Shown: positions 1 to 8,249, counted from the stretch's first letter. The stretch: 15,162 bases of DNA from Clostridia bacterium (GCA_017612495.1 JAGAFQ010000031.1:1-15162), one strand, 5' to 3'. Numbers and translations: made by a program. The notes: a model not told the origin generated them from the letters alone.

Positions 1-2
1 TA

Positions 3-266
3 TTATTCGGTGAAGCCGGTGAGAATAAGATCTTCAAGACCGTTTATGGCTTCGACCTCATCAATGCCGTCGGCAATGAGAGTGATGGTCATACCTTTGA
101 CAACGCCCAAAGAGAGCACGCCGAGCAAGCTCTTCGCGTTGACTCTGCGCTCATCTTTTTCGACCCATATGTAACTCTTATAAGAATTTGCCTTTTGAAT
201 AAAGAATGTAGCAGGTCTTGTGTGAAGGCCGACACCGTTTTGTATTGTGATGTTACGAGAAATCAT
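3..266 (-). CDS. ptsH: HPr phosphocarrier protein
   Basis: This 87-residue protein matches the full length of HPr, the cytoplasmic phosphocarrier of the sugar phosphotransferase system. It takes phosphate from enzyme I on a histidine and passes it to EIIA domains. The active-site motif GLHTRPA places His at residue 15, exactly the family position. The regulatory-site motif NAKSLLG places Ser at residue 45, equivalent to Ser46 of Firmicutes HPr, which HPr kinase phosphorylates for catabolite control; Crh proteins lack the His, so this is not Crh. The reading frame extends 36 codons further upstream, but the ATG ending at 266 is chosen because GGAG lies 7 bases before it and HPr homology begins there. 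The gene is divergent from the topoisomerase operon. No other PTS gene is visible in the window, which is usual for many Clostridia. Confidence 0.95.
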   Translation of the reverse strand: MISRNITIQNGVGLHTRPATFFIQKANSYKSYIWVEKDERRVNAKSLLGVLSLGVVKGMTITLIADGIDEVEAINGLEDLILTGFTE

Positions 267-345
267 ATCTAATCTCCATTCGTTCTCTGCAAAAAATGTG
301 CAACTTTCAAATAAATTGACATTCCGAAATGAATATCTTATGGGT

Positions 346-374
346 ATTGTACTAAATTTTTTGCAAAAAATCAA
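346..374 (-). promoter_or_regulatory. Promoter of the HPr gene
   Basis: On the minus strand, TTGATT (369-374) and TACAAT (346-351) are separated by exactly 17 bases, a good SigA-type promoter. Predicted transcription starts near 339, giving a leader of about 70 bases before the ptsH start codon. Confidence 0.7.
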
Positions 375-497
375 TAGTTTTTTAATATTTGTTAAGTTTT
401 GGCGGTCCTTTCAGCCGTTTTTTGCCGTTTTTGGAACAAAAAATCAAAAGATTTCGATTATTTTTCTGTTTTTTCTCTTCCTTTTGCAGGAATTTTT

Positions 498-506
498 TGA
501 TATAAT
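498..506 (+). promoter_or_regulatory. Candidate extended -10 promoter of the topoisomerase operon
   Basis: TGATATAAT is a perfect TGn extended -10 with consensus TATAAT at 501-506. The sequence at the -35 position (TTCCTT, 478-483) is poor, which an extended -10 can tolerate. Transcription would begin near 513, leaving a leader of about 85 bases. A second TATAAT lies at 572-577 but has neither a TG extension nor a -35. Confidence 0.5.
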
Positions 507-597
507 TATATCGATTATATTATTTAGATAGAAATAGGCCGCCGGAGCGGTCAAAAAACACTTATCACTATTATAATGAAAGCGAGTATTTCCGTCT

Positions 598-2592
598 ATG
601 GCACAGAAAAAAGAAACCGCATACGGTAACCAGAGCATTGCGATGCTCAAAGGCGCAGACCGTGTCAGAAAACGTCCTGCCGTCATTTTCGGCTCGGACG
701 GACTCGAGGGCTGCGAGCACTCATTTTTCGAAATTCTTTCAAACTCCGTTGACGAAGCAAGAGAAGGCTACGGCACTCAAATAAATATCACCGCTTACCG
801 CGACTTATCGATAAAGGTCGACGACTTCGGCCGCGGCGTTCCGCTCGACTATAACGAAAAAGAGGGACGCTATAACTGGGAGCTTGTATATTGCGAGCTT
901 TATGCAGGCGGTAAATATGACAACAACAGCGACGATTCGGCTTATGAATACTCTCTCGGCTTAAACGGTCTCGGCGCCTGCGCAACGCAGTATTCGTCGG
1001 AGATGATGGACGTCACCTCCTATAACAGCGGCAAGGTCTATTCGATACATTTCAAAAAAGGCGAGCCGGTGAGCGAGCTTCAAATATGCGATCAGCAAAA
1101 AGGCGACAGAAAAAACGGCACCGTCGTTTTTTGGCGTCCCAACATCGACGTTTTCACGGATATAAGAATACCGCGTGAATTTTTTGAAGAGACCTTAAAA
1201 AAGCAGGCGGTCGTAAACCCGGGCATACGCTTCGTTTTCAACTTTGAAAACGAAGACGGAAAATTTGAAAAGACCGAATACTATTATGAGAACGGCATCG
1301 GCGACTATATAAACGAGATCTGCGGCGAAAATTCGCTGACTGCGCCGACGATGTTCAAAACGGAATCGCAGGGACGCGACCGCGAAGACAAGCCCGTATA
1401 TAAACTCAAAGCGGAAATATCGTTCTGCTTTTCAAACACGTCGCCCCGAATAGAATATTATCACAACTCAAGCTTTCTCGAACACGGCGGCTCCCCCGAC
1501 AAAGCCGTCAGAAACGCTTTTCCCTATGCGATAGACAAATATATAAAAAATGCGAACAAATATACGAAAAATGAAAGCAAGATCGCTTTTTCGGATATTG
1601 AGGACAGCCTTGTGCTCGTCATAAACAGTTTTTCAACGAGAACGTCTTATGAAAACCAGACGAAGAAAGCGATAAACAACAAGTTCATCGCCGATTATCT
1701 GACCGACTATTTAAAACAGTCGCTCGAGGTCTATTTCGCCGAAAATCCCATAGAAGCGGAAAAGATCGCAAATCAGGTGCTTGTCAACAAGCGCAGCCGT
1801 GAGAGCGCCGAAAAAGAACGTCTAAACATCAAAAAGAAACTCAGCGGCACCATCGACATCGTAAACAGAATAGACCACTTTGTCAACTGCGGCTCAAAAG
1901 ACCCCGCCATCCGCGAGCTCTATATAGTAGAGGGCAACTCGGCGCTGACCTCCTGCAAAACGGGCAGAGACGCCGAATATCAGGCGGTGATCGCCGTCAG
2001 AGGTAAAACACTCAACTGCTTGAAGAGCACCTATGACAAGATATTCAAAAACGAAATAATCGTCGATCTTTTGAAGGTCATCGGCTGCGGTGTTGAGATC
2101 AAAACCAAAAGCCAAAGCGGCATCGTGCCCTTCTCGCTCGACGCTTTGAGATGGAACAAGATCATCATCTGCACCGATGCCGACGAAGACGGATATCAGA
2201 TAAGAACGCTTATTCTGACGCTCTTTTACCGTCTGCTGCCGACTCTTATCAAAGAAAAGAAAATATTCATCGCCGAAACGCCCCTCTATGAGATCGTCGT
2301 AAAAGGCCGGTCGCGCTTTGCTTATGACGAAAAAGAAAAGGAGCAGATCTTATCTGAGATCGGCGATGCAAAATATGCCATCCACCGTTCAAAAGGTCTC
2401 GGAGAAAACGAGCCGGAGATGATGTGGCAAACGACCATGAATCCCGAAACGAGAAGACTTGTGAACGTCTGCCCCGCCGACGCCGAAAAGACCGCTAAAA
2501 TTTTTGATACCCTGCTCGGCGACGCCTTGCAGGAAAGAAAAGAGTTTATCGCCGAACACGCCGCAGAATATGTGGCTGAAGCGGATATTTAA
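598..2592 (+). CDS. Divergent type IIA topoisomerase subunit B (GyrB/ParE-like)
   Basis: This 664-residue protein is the ATPase/Toprim subunit of a type IIA topoisomerase, which would use ATP to pass one DNA duplex through another. The GHKL ATPase region shows catalytic Glu45 in FFEILSNSVDEA, the DxGRG loop at 76-80, LYAGGKYDN at 101-109, the glycine loop LGLNGLGACATQ at 120-131, and the ATP-sensing QTK at 354-356 in the transducer domain. The Toprim domain shows EGNSA at 445-449, where GyrB and ParE have EGDSA, the metal-binding DADEDG at 527-532, then IRTLILTLFYR and SKGLGE. Length equals GyrB/ParE. Many family-invariant positions differ (for example LNGLG for the usual LHGVG), so this looks like a paralogue rather than the housekeeping gyrase. 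The ribosome binding site is weak (AAAGCGAG, 11 bases upstream), and a stop at 577-579 prevents an earlier start. It is the first gene of the operon, 38 bases before its partner subunit. Confidence 0.9.
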   Translation: MAQKKETAYGNQSIAMLKGADRVRKRPAVIFGSDGLEGCEHSFFEILSNSVDEAREGYGTQINITAYRDLSIKVDDFGRGVPLDYNEKEGRYNWELVYCELYAGGKYDNNSDDSAYEYSLGLNGLGACATQYSSEMMDVTSYNSGKVYSIHFKKGEPVSELQICDQQKGDRKNGTVVFWRPNIDVFTDIRIPREFFEETLKKQAVVNPGIRFVFNFENEDGKFEKTEYYYENGIGDYINEICGENSLTAPTMFKTESQGRDREDKPVYKLKAEISFCFSNTSPRIEYYHNSSFLEHGGSPDKAVRNAFPYAIDKYIKNANKYTKNESKIAFSDIEDSLVLVINSFSTRTSYENQTKKAINNKFIADYLTDYLKQSLEVYFAENPIEAEKIANQVLVNKRSRESAEKERLNIKKKLSGTIDIVNRIDHFVNCGSKDPAIRELYIVEGNSALTSCKTGRDAEYQAVIAVRGKTLNCLKSTYDKIFKNEIIVDLLKVIGCGVEIKTKSQSGIVPFSLDALRWNKIIICTDADEDGYQIRTLILTLFYRLLPTLIKEKKIFIAETPLYEIVVKGRSRFAYDEKEKEQILSEIGDAKYAIHRSKGLGENEPEMMWQTTMNPETRRLVNVCPADAEKTAKIFDTLLGDALQERKEFIAEHAAEYVAEADI

Positions 2593-2630
2593 CAAAAGCG
2601 AAAACGGATATAACACAGGAGAAACCGAAA

Positions 2631-4874
2631 ATGGCAAAGAAATCTTCAAAAGCACAGTTCCACTCATATCCGCAAAATGTCGCTGAACCGTGTCTTCAGC
2701 CGATAACGGAGACAATAGAAAAAAACTATATGCCCTATGCGATGAGTGTCATTATTTCGCGTGCCATACCCGCGATAGACGGCTTCAAGCCCGTTCACCG
2801 CAAAGTTTTATACTCCATGTATAAGATGGGACTTTTGGGCGGCAATTTCATAAAAAGCGCCAATGCCGTAGGTCAGGCAATGCAGCTTCACCCTCACGGC
2901 GACTCGTCGATATATGAAACGATGGTAAGACTTGCAAGAGGCAACGAGGCGCTTTTGCATCCGTTCGTCGATTCAAAGGGATCGTTCGGCAAGCATTACA
3001 GCAGCGATATGCAATATGCCGCATCGCGCTATACCGAGGTAAGACTCGATAAATTCTGCGCCGAGATCTTTCGCGGAATAGATAAAGACGCAGTTGATTT
3101 CGTTGATAACTACGACGGCACTACCACCGAACCCGTGATGCTGCCGACCTCTTTTCCGAACATTTTGCTCTCACCCAACCTCGGCATCGCCGTAGGTATG
3201 GCGAGCAAGATATGCTCGTTCAATTTATCCGAGCTTTGCGACGGCACGATAGCCCTGCTCAAAAACCCCGGTATGGATGTCGATTCCATGCTCGATCTTA
3301 TAAAGGCGCCCGATTTCCCCGGCGGCGGACTTTTGGTATATAACCGCGCTCAATTATCGGAGATATACAAAACGGGCACGGGTTCTTTCAAGGTGCGCGC
3401 AAAATACGTTTACAACGCCGAAAGAAACTGCATCGAGGTCTTGGAGATACCCTATTCGACCTCGATCGAGCTTATCATAAACAGCATAACGGATCTTGTA
3501 AAAGAGGGCAAGCTCAAAGAGATAACCGATTTCCGTGATGAGATCGACCTTTCGGGCTTCAAGTTCACCCTTGATCTGCGCAAGAACACAGACCCCGATC
3601 TCTTGATGGCAAAGCTTTATAAGATGACGCCCCTTGAAGACACGTTCAGCTGTAATTTCAACGTGCTCATAAACAACTCGCCGAAGGTCATGGGCGTTAT
3701 CGAGATACTTTCTGAATGGATAAAATTCAGAATGGAGTGCATCCGCCGCGAAACGAAATTCGTGCTCGGAAAGAAAGAGGAAAAACTTCATTTGCTCATA
3801 GGTCTCGGCAAGATCTTGCTCGATATCGACAAAGCGATACGCATAATCAGAGAGACCGAACACGAATGTGACGTCGTGCCCAACCTTATGAGCGGCTTTT
3901 CGCTCGATCAGGTACAGGCGGAATATATAGCCGATATAAAACTCCGCAATCTCAACAGAGAGTATATACTCAACCGCATAAGCGAGATAGATGCTCTTCA
4001 AAAGGAGATAGCGGAACTGCGCGAGACCGTCGGCAGCGACTCAAAGATCAAAAAGATAATCGAAAAGCAGCTCAAAGAGATCAAAGAAAAATATGCAAAG
4101 CCCCGTCAGACCCAGCTCCTTTTCGATTCGGAGATAAAACAGTATAAAGAAGAAGAACACATCGATAACTACAACGTTCGCATCGTGCTCACGAAAGAGG
4201 GCTATTTCAAGAAGATAACGATGCAGTCATTGCGCGGAAGCGATGAGCAAAAGCTCAAAGAGGGCGACGAGATATTTATTTCGGAGGATACCGAAAACAT
4301 CGCCGATCTCTATTTCTTCACCGACAAATCTCAAATCTATCATTGCAAGGTCTCTGACTTTGACGACACGAAAGCGTCGCTCCTCGGCGATTTTGTGGCA
4401 ACGAAGCTCGGCTTTGACGAGAACGAGCGCCCCGTGTTCGTAAAGGCGCTGACGCAGATAGAGCCAAAACACAAGATCGTATATCTCTTTGAAAACGGCA
4501 AGGGCGTCAGAGTTCCGTTTGAAGCATATCTCACCAAGACGAACAGACGCAAGCTCACCTCCGCTTTCAGCTCGGCATCTCCCGTCAAAGCGGTATTCTA
4601 TGAGGATGCTCCGTTCAACATTATGATAAAGAACAATGCCGAAAAGGCACTTGTCGTAAATTCAGAACAAATCCCGATAAAGACGACACGAACTTCAATG
4701 GGCGTTGCGATAATGAAATTGCGTCCCAAGCAGTTTGTCGTGTCAGCCGAGAGGGGCTTTGAAAAAGCCATTCCCGGATATGCAAGATACCAAAAAGCAA
4801 AACTGCCCGCACCCGGCACGGTTCTTGCCGAAAAAGATATCGCAGAGCTTCAGATAAGCCTGCTCGATCTGTGA
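2631..4874 (+). CDS. Divergent type IIA topoisomerase subunit A (GyrA/ParC-like)
   Basis: This 747-residue protein is the DNA cleavage/religation subunit paired with the preceding gene. Catalytic Tyr134, with its partner Arg133, lies in AASRYTEVRL, corresponding to AAMRYTE of GyrA. Other breakage-domain signatures are KPVHRKVLYSM at 53-63, HPHGDSSIYETMVR at 87-100 and LPTSFPNILL at 171-180, followed by GIAVGMA. A coiled-coil tower lies around residues 365-490. The C-terminal part (about 515-710) keeps pinwheel-like strands such as VLTKEGYFKKI, but is about 100 residues shorter than in GyrA. The GyrA box (QRRGGKG) that should follow the first blade is absent; the sequence there is LRGSDEQ. By family knowledge this argues against DNA-wrapping supercoiling and for a topo IV-like relaxing or decatenating enzyme. 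AGGAG lies 9 bases before the ATG. The stop overlaps the start region of the next gene. Confidence 0.92.
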   Translation: MAKKSSKAQFHSYPQNVAEPCLQPITETIEKNYMPYAMSVIISRAIPAIDGFKPVHRKVLYSMYKMGLLGGNFIKSANAVGQAMQLHPHGDSSIYETMVRLARGNEALLHPFVDSKGSFGKHYSSDMQYAASRYTEVRLDKFCAEIFRGIDKDAVDFVDNYDGTTTEPVMLPTSFPNILLSPNLGIAVGMASKICSFNLSELCDGTIALLKNPGMDVDSMLDLIKAPDFPGGGLLVYNRAQLSEIYKTGTGSFKVRAKYVYNAERNCIEVLEIPYSTSIELIINSITDLVKEGKLKEITDFRDEIDLSGFKFTLDLRKNTDPDLLMAKLYKMTPLEDTFSCNFNVLINNSPKVMGVIEILSEWIKFRMECIRRETKFVLGKKEEKLHLLIGLGKILLDIDKAIRIIRETEHECDVVPNLMSGFSLDQVQAEYIADIKLRNLNREYILNRISEIDALQKEIAELRETVGSDSKIKKIIEKQLKEIKEKYAKPRQTQLLFDSEIKQYKEEEHIDNYNVRIVLTKEGYFKKITMQSLRGSDEQKLKEGDEIFISEDTENIADLYFFTDKSQIYHCKVSDFDDTKASLLGDFVATKLGFDENERPVFVKALTQIEPKHKIVYLFENGKGVRVPFEAYLTKTNRRKLTSAFSSASPVKAVFYEDAPFNIMIKNNAEKALVVNSEQIPIKTTRTSMGVAIMKLRPKQFVVSAERGFEKAIPGYARYQKAKLPAPGTVLAEKDIAELQISLLDL

Positions 4875-4888
4875 AAGGAATGATGAAA

Positions 4889-5428
4889 ATGAAAAAACTG
4901 ACTAAAATCATGGCGGCGATGCTCGCTTTTATAACGGTGTTCACCATCGTTATTTTGGCAGATTCTTCGAGCGACAGCGATCCGCTCGTAACGCTCAGTT
5001 ACATAAGCGGCGTGCTTGTTCCCTCGGTCGATGAAAAGATCCAAAAGACGGTCGATGACAACAACAAAGAGATCGAAAAGCTTATCGATTCAAAGATAAG
5101 CGCGCTCAAAGAAGAACTCAAAAAAGACGAGCCGGCCGCGCCCGCTTTATCGGAAAATGCGGAATTCGAGGCTATCAGCATCGCCTTCGGCAAGACCTTG
5201 AAGCCCAAGGCCGCTTGCGAGGTCATTTTAAGATCGGGCAACGCAAGAGTCGTTTCTCCCTTTGAAAATCAGGGACTCAGCGATCTGACCGCGGCAAAAG
5301 AACTCTATGACGGCAACAGCGTTTCTTTGAACCACCTTGTATTGATACCCCGTGCAGACGGCAGAGCGATCATGGCGATGAGCGACGTTATATGGGTCAT
5401 GGTACGCGGAGAATACGAGATCGTATAA
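4889..5428 (+). CDS. Secreted coiled-coil protein of unknown function
   Basis: The product has 179 residues and its function is not recognised. Residues 1-24 form a typical signal peptide: a Lys-rich start, a hydrophobic core, and likely cleavage after VILA. Residues about 46-80 are charged and heptad-like, suggesting a short coiled coil, followed by a Pro/Ala linker. Residues 93-179 look like a compact beta-rich domain with GKTLKPKAACEVILRSG and ending in LVLIPRADGR then WVMVRGEYEI. From memory, domains of this pattern recur in clostridial secreted proteins of unknown function; this was not checked. The frame is open from a GTG at 4871, but the ATG at 4889 is preferred because AAGGA (4875-4879) lies 9 bases before it. 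The gene starts 14 bases after the topoisomerase A stop and precedes the SpoIID-like gene by 34 bases, so an extracytoplasmic role next to the wall enzyme is plausible. Confidence 0.8.
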   Translation: MKKLTKIMAAMLAFITVFTIVILADSSSDSDPLVTLSYISGVLVPSVDEKIQKTVDDNNKEIEKLIDSKISALKEELKKDEPAAPALSENAEFEAISIAFGKTLKPKAACEVILRSGNARVVSPFENQGLSDLTAAKELYDGNSVSLNHLVLIPRADGRAIMAMSDVIWVMVRGEYEIV

Positions 5429-5462
5429 AAATCAGTAAAAAACAGGAAGGAGGTATCTTCCG

Positions 5463-7544
5463 ATGAGCAATAAGAAAAAGACTTCTTCTGCCACCTTGGT
5501 CGCGCGCATTATGTGTATCTTTTTGGCGCTTCTTATGGTACTCGGTGTCGTGATAATGATCGTTCAGTATTCGGCAAAGGTTTTTGCCATGAGCGATGAA
5601 GATTACGACAACTTGAAGATCCGTGTAGGTCTTATGTACGGCAGTGATGTCACCACAAGCTTTGAGGTCAAAGCCGATCATGGCTTTGATCTCGGATATG
5701 TGGACTCAAACAATGAATTTTTCCCAGTTTATACCGTTAAAACGGATATTGTAACGGCGGCGAGCGATATAAACTTATCGGCTTCGGGCGGCGGCTTTGT
5801 CAAGAGCAGCGGCAGTGTCACAATAGGCGCTTATCAGATCTTGATCCCCGGCGAATATCAAAACAAAGAAGATCTGACAAAAGCCGTCAATGATATAAAC
5901 GTCCTGTTCACCGAAAAAGAAATATACTCTTCCCTCGTTTACGCTTTTGCCGCTTATGATAACGGAAAACTCGTTGTCAAGGTCGGCGACTTTGACACCA
6001 CGGAAAACCTTGAAAAGAAGATCGGTGAAGTGAATGAAGCGCTCGGTGTCGAGTGTTCGGTATCGGAGCCCACAAAAACATCGGTCATGCTCATAAATCC
6101 CGACAACAACAAGCTTGTGTTTGAATTTGACGGCGGTGGGAATGATACCGCATTCGGTATGTCTGCCGTATCAGACGGAAAAGACACCGCATATTTGAAA
6201 ACACCGGCGAACAACATATATCCCGGCGTGTTTGAATTCCGCCGCAGAGTAACGTCTTCATCCGACGGCGTTGCCCTCACCAACGTTTTGCCCATAGAAC
6301 AGTATATTATGGGCGTTCAGACCTGGGAGATCAATGCCGTATGGCATTATGAATTGCAAAAGGCATTTTCCATCGTCGTGCGCACCTATACCCTTGCGCA
6401 TCTGGGCAGACACAAAAGCGAATACGGTTTTGATTTCTGCAACACCACGAACTGTCAGGTCTATCTCGGTCACAAGAACGTCAACGACAACGTGATAAAA
6501 GCCGTCGGCGAAACGAAGGGCAAGGTCTTGACATACAACGGCAAGCTTGCTCCCGCATACTATGCGGCAGTCTTCGGCGGCTGCTCCGTCAGCGCCGAGG
6601 AATGCTGGGGCGGTACGGGATATGAATATATGTCCGCAAGAAAGACCGAATGGGAAAACTATCCGCGTTATCAATACGGAGAATGGGTCTCGGAGATAAC
6701 ACCGAAAGAGCTTTGCCGATATCTCAATTCCAAAGGCTATACTTCCTTAAAGGATGAGATAGCGTCGATAAGCATCGACGATCTGGCAAAGAACTCATCA
6801 TACGTCTATCAAGTGACTGTTTCGGATATTCACGGCAACACGGTAACGGTAAAGCGCACCGATTCGGTAAGGGGACTTTTCTCTGCCTATGTTCACAGCG
6901 CGAATTTCGTTATATCGAAAGACGGCATAATCTATGACGGCATCGACGACGACAAAGAGGCGCAAGAAAGAGAAAAATTCAAAAAGCCCGAAGAAATAAC
7001 CATCGATGATGATGGAAAAGATAAAGAAGACGGCAAAGACGGCGATAATGAAAACGTCATTGACGCGCCGAAAGCTTTTGATTTTATAAACGATTCTTTG
7101 AAGGTGACGCTCCCCGTCATCACCTCAAAGGGCGTCGGTCAATATATCGAAGACGGCTCGTCATACATCATCACGTCAAAAGGCACGAGCCTTATTGAAA
7201 ACATCGATGAATACATCGCCATCGGCGACTCGAAGAAATATACGATAACGTCAAGCGGTATTTCTTCACAGCAAAATACAAATCCGACCTCTCCGCAAAA
7301 TCCGACAAACGATAACCCCACGGGCGTTTATGCCGATCTGCATTCAAAAATAGATATGTCGCTCTACAATGATCCCAAAAAAGCGAACGGCAATTTCTAT
7401 ATCATCGGCAAGGGATGGGGACACGGTGTAGGTTTCAGCCAATACGGCGCCAAAGACCTTGCGGAAGCGGGTATTTCATACGACAAGATCATTGACGCAT
7501 ATTTTACGAACATCGTCGTTGCAGATTACAGAAAGCTGAAATGA
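5463..7544 (+). CDS. Membrane-anchored SpoIID/LytB-domain protein
   Basis: This 693-residue protein has one N-terminal membrane segment (about 12-36) and an outside portion. SpoIID proteins are lytic transglycosylases that cleave glycan strands of peptidoglycan during engulfment or in vegetative cells. An N-terminal beta-rich and SPOR-like region (about 52-200) precedes the SpoIID core (about 255-485). The core shows LPIEQYIMGV, the catalytic Glu289 in TWEI (aligned to the Glu of VPSEMP), VVRTYTL, and the Cys pair CNTTNC (326, 331) matching the metal-binding CDTxHC of SpoIID. The closing motif GKGWGHGVGFSQYGA (649-663) is separated from the core by about 160 residues of acidic Asp/Lys/Glu-rich linker (493-535), three ITSKG/ITSSG repeats and an Asn/Pro/Thr-rich stretch. 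AAGGAGGT (5447-5454) lies 8 bases before the ATG, the best ribosome binding site in the operon. The paralogue type (sporulation or vegetative) cannot be settled from sequence. Confidence 0.9.
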   Translation: MSNKKKTSSATLVARIMCIFLALLMVLGVVIMIVQYSAKVFAMSDEDYDNLKIRVGLMYGSDVTTSFEVKADHGFDLGYVDSNNEFFPVYTVKTDIVTAASDINLSASGGGFVKSSGSVTIGAYQILIPGEYQNKEDLTKAVNDINVLFTEKEIYSSLVYAFAAYDNGKLVVKVGDFDTTENLEKKIGEVNEALGVECSVSEPTKTSVMLINPDNNKLVFEFDGGGNDTAFGMSAVSDGKDTAYLKTPANNIYPGVFEFRRRVTSSSDGVALTNVLPIEQYIMGVQTWEINAVWHYELQKAFSIVVRTYTLAHLGRHKSEYGFDFCNTTNCQVYLGHKNVNDNVIKAVGETKGKVLTYNGKLAPAYYAAVFGGCSVSAEECWGGTGYEYMSARKTEWENYPRYQYGEWVSEITPKELCRYLNSKGYTSLKDEIASISIDDLAKNSSYVYQVTVSDIHGNTVTVKRTDSVRGLFSAYVHSANFVISKDGIIYDGIDDDKEAQEREKFKKPEEITIDDDGKDKEDGKDGDNENVIDAPKAFDFINDSLKVTLPVITSKGVGQYIEDGSSYIITSKGTSLIENIDEYIAIGDSKKYTITSSGISSQQNTNPTSPQNPTNDNPTGVYADLHSKIDMSLYNDPKKANGNFYIIGKGWGHGVGFSQYGAKDLAEAGISYDKIIDAYFTNIVVADYRKLK

Positions 7545-7577
7545 TCCGCAGTCATTATGCGGAATAAAGGAGCAAAA

Positions 7578-8249
7578 ATGGAAGTTTGCATAATATCGGA
7601 AAATCCGCTTATGAAAAACGCGCTCGAAGCAGAAATGCGCGCTTTGGGCATTTTGCCGAGCTTTGCAAGCTTCGATCGTCTGCCGAAGCCGAGCGACGCT
7701 ATGCCATTGATCATCGCCGACTGCGAAAACGACCGCGCCTTTGCCGAAAAATTACTCTTTGAAGCAAAGGAACTGAATTTGCCGCGATTTGTCATCGTGA
7801 GCGAATTTGAAAAGTCCCTCTCGTCACTCGAAGACGACAAGAGAAAAATATTTATTCGCCCGTTTCTGTTTTCAGATCTGCGCTCATCGCTTTTATACGT
7901 TTTGAATAATTGCCGCAGCAGCGAAAACGATCCGTCGCTCGCATCGCAGAGCATACCGTCAAAGCGCTTGAAACTCAGTTCCACATCCCGCTTGGCGACC
8001 TTCGATTCAAATCCGCTCGATTTGAGCAAAAAAGAATTCGATATTCTGCTTTTGCTCTATCAAAACCGCGGCAGAGTGCTAAGCCGCGAGGAGATTTTCA
8101 AAAGCGTTTGGAAAGACGATGCAAACAAGTCGGGCAGCAACACCGTAGACGTGTTCGTGCGCTATATAAGGTCAAAGATCGACGACGTGTATTCCGTAAA
8201 ACTCATATCGACAGTCAGAGGCATAGGCTATGCCATTTTTGAGAAATAG
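7578..8249 (+). CDS. OmpR/PhoB-type winged-helix regulator with degenerate receiver
   Basis: The product has 223 residues. The C-terminal domain (about 130-222) is a clear OmpR/PhoB DNA-binding domain: LDLSKKEFDILLLL, NRGRVLSREEIFKSVW, TVDVFVRYIRSKI and STVRGIGYAIFE. The N-terminal half keeps the layout of a receiver domain but not its chemistry. The acidic pair is replaced by Ser-Glu (7-8), a possible acceptor Asp remains at 48, and the conserved Lys of KPF is Arg94 in IRPF. This suggests an atypical, perhaps phosphorylation-independent regulator. No histidine kinase is nearby. AAAGGAG lies 5 bases before the ATG at 7578; an upstream in-frame ATG at 7557 has no such site and precedes the Shine-Dalgarno sequence. 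The gene lies 33 bases after the SpoIID-like gene and 11 bases before the next gene, so it is co-transcribed and may regulate its own operon. Confidence 0.88.
   Translation: MEVCIISENPLMKNALEAEMRALGILPSFASFDRLPKPSDAMPLIIADCENDRAFAEKLLFEAKELNLPRFVIVSEFEKSLSSLEDDKRKIFIRPFLFSDLRSSLLYVLNNCRSSENDPSLASQSIPSKRLKLSSTSRLATFDSNPLDLSKKEFDILLLLYQNRGRVLSREEIFKSVWKDDANKSGSNTVDVFVRYIRSKIDDVYSVKLISTVRGIGYAIFEK

Larger units (their letters stand above)
267..597. other. AT-rich divergent intergenic region
   Basis: This stretch between ptsH and the topoisomerase operon holds the ptsH promoter (346-374), a candidate extended -10 for the operon (498-506) and a small leader hairpin. The hairpin has arms GGCCGC and GCGGTC with loop CGGA (537-552) and is not followed by a T-tract, so it is not a terminator. 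The middle part (375-490) is T-rich on the plus strand with a short repeat of GCCGTTTTT (416-437 region). No riboswitch class or small gene was recognised. Confidence 0.6.

Noticed and set aside
316..344. Plus-strand promoter TTGACA at 316-321
   Set aside because: At 17 bases the -10 would be TATGGG, which is poor, and it lies inside the ptsH leader about 250 bases from the next plus-strand gene.
267..374. N-terminal extension of HPr by 36 residues
   Set aside because: The extension overlaps the ptsH promoter and lacks a ribosome site; HPr homology and GGAG support the start at 266.
247..531. Plus-strand frame of 94 codons rich in Phe, Ile and Leu opposite and beyond the HPr start
   Set aside because: Its composition is what T-rich intergenic DNA gives, it overlaps the certain HPr gene and promoter, and it has no clear ribosome binding site.
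572..577. TATAAT just before the topoisomerase B gene as the main promoter
   Set aside because: No -35 or TG extension accompanies it and it would leave a leader of only about 14 bases without a good ribosome site; 498-506 is better.
3354..4001. Long minus-strand frame of 215 codons inside the topoisomerase A gene
   Set aside because: It is antisense to a gene with clear family motifs; its length is explained by codon bias of the sense strand and no recognisable protein is encoded.
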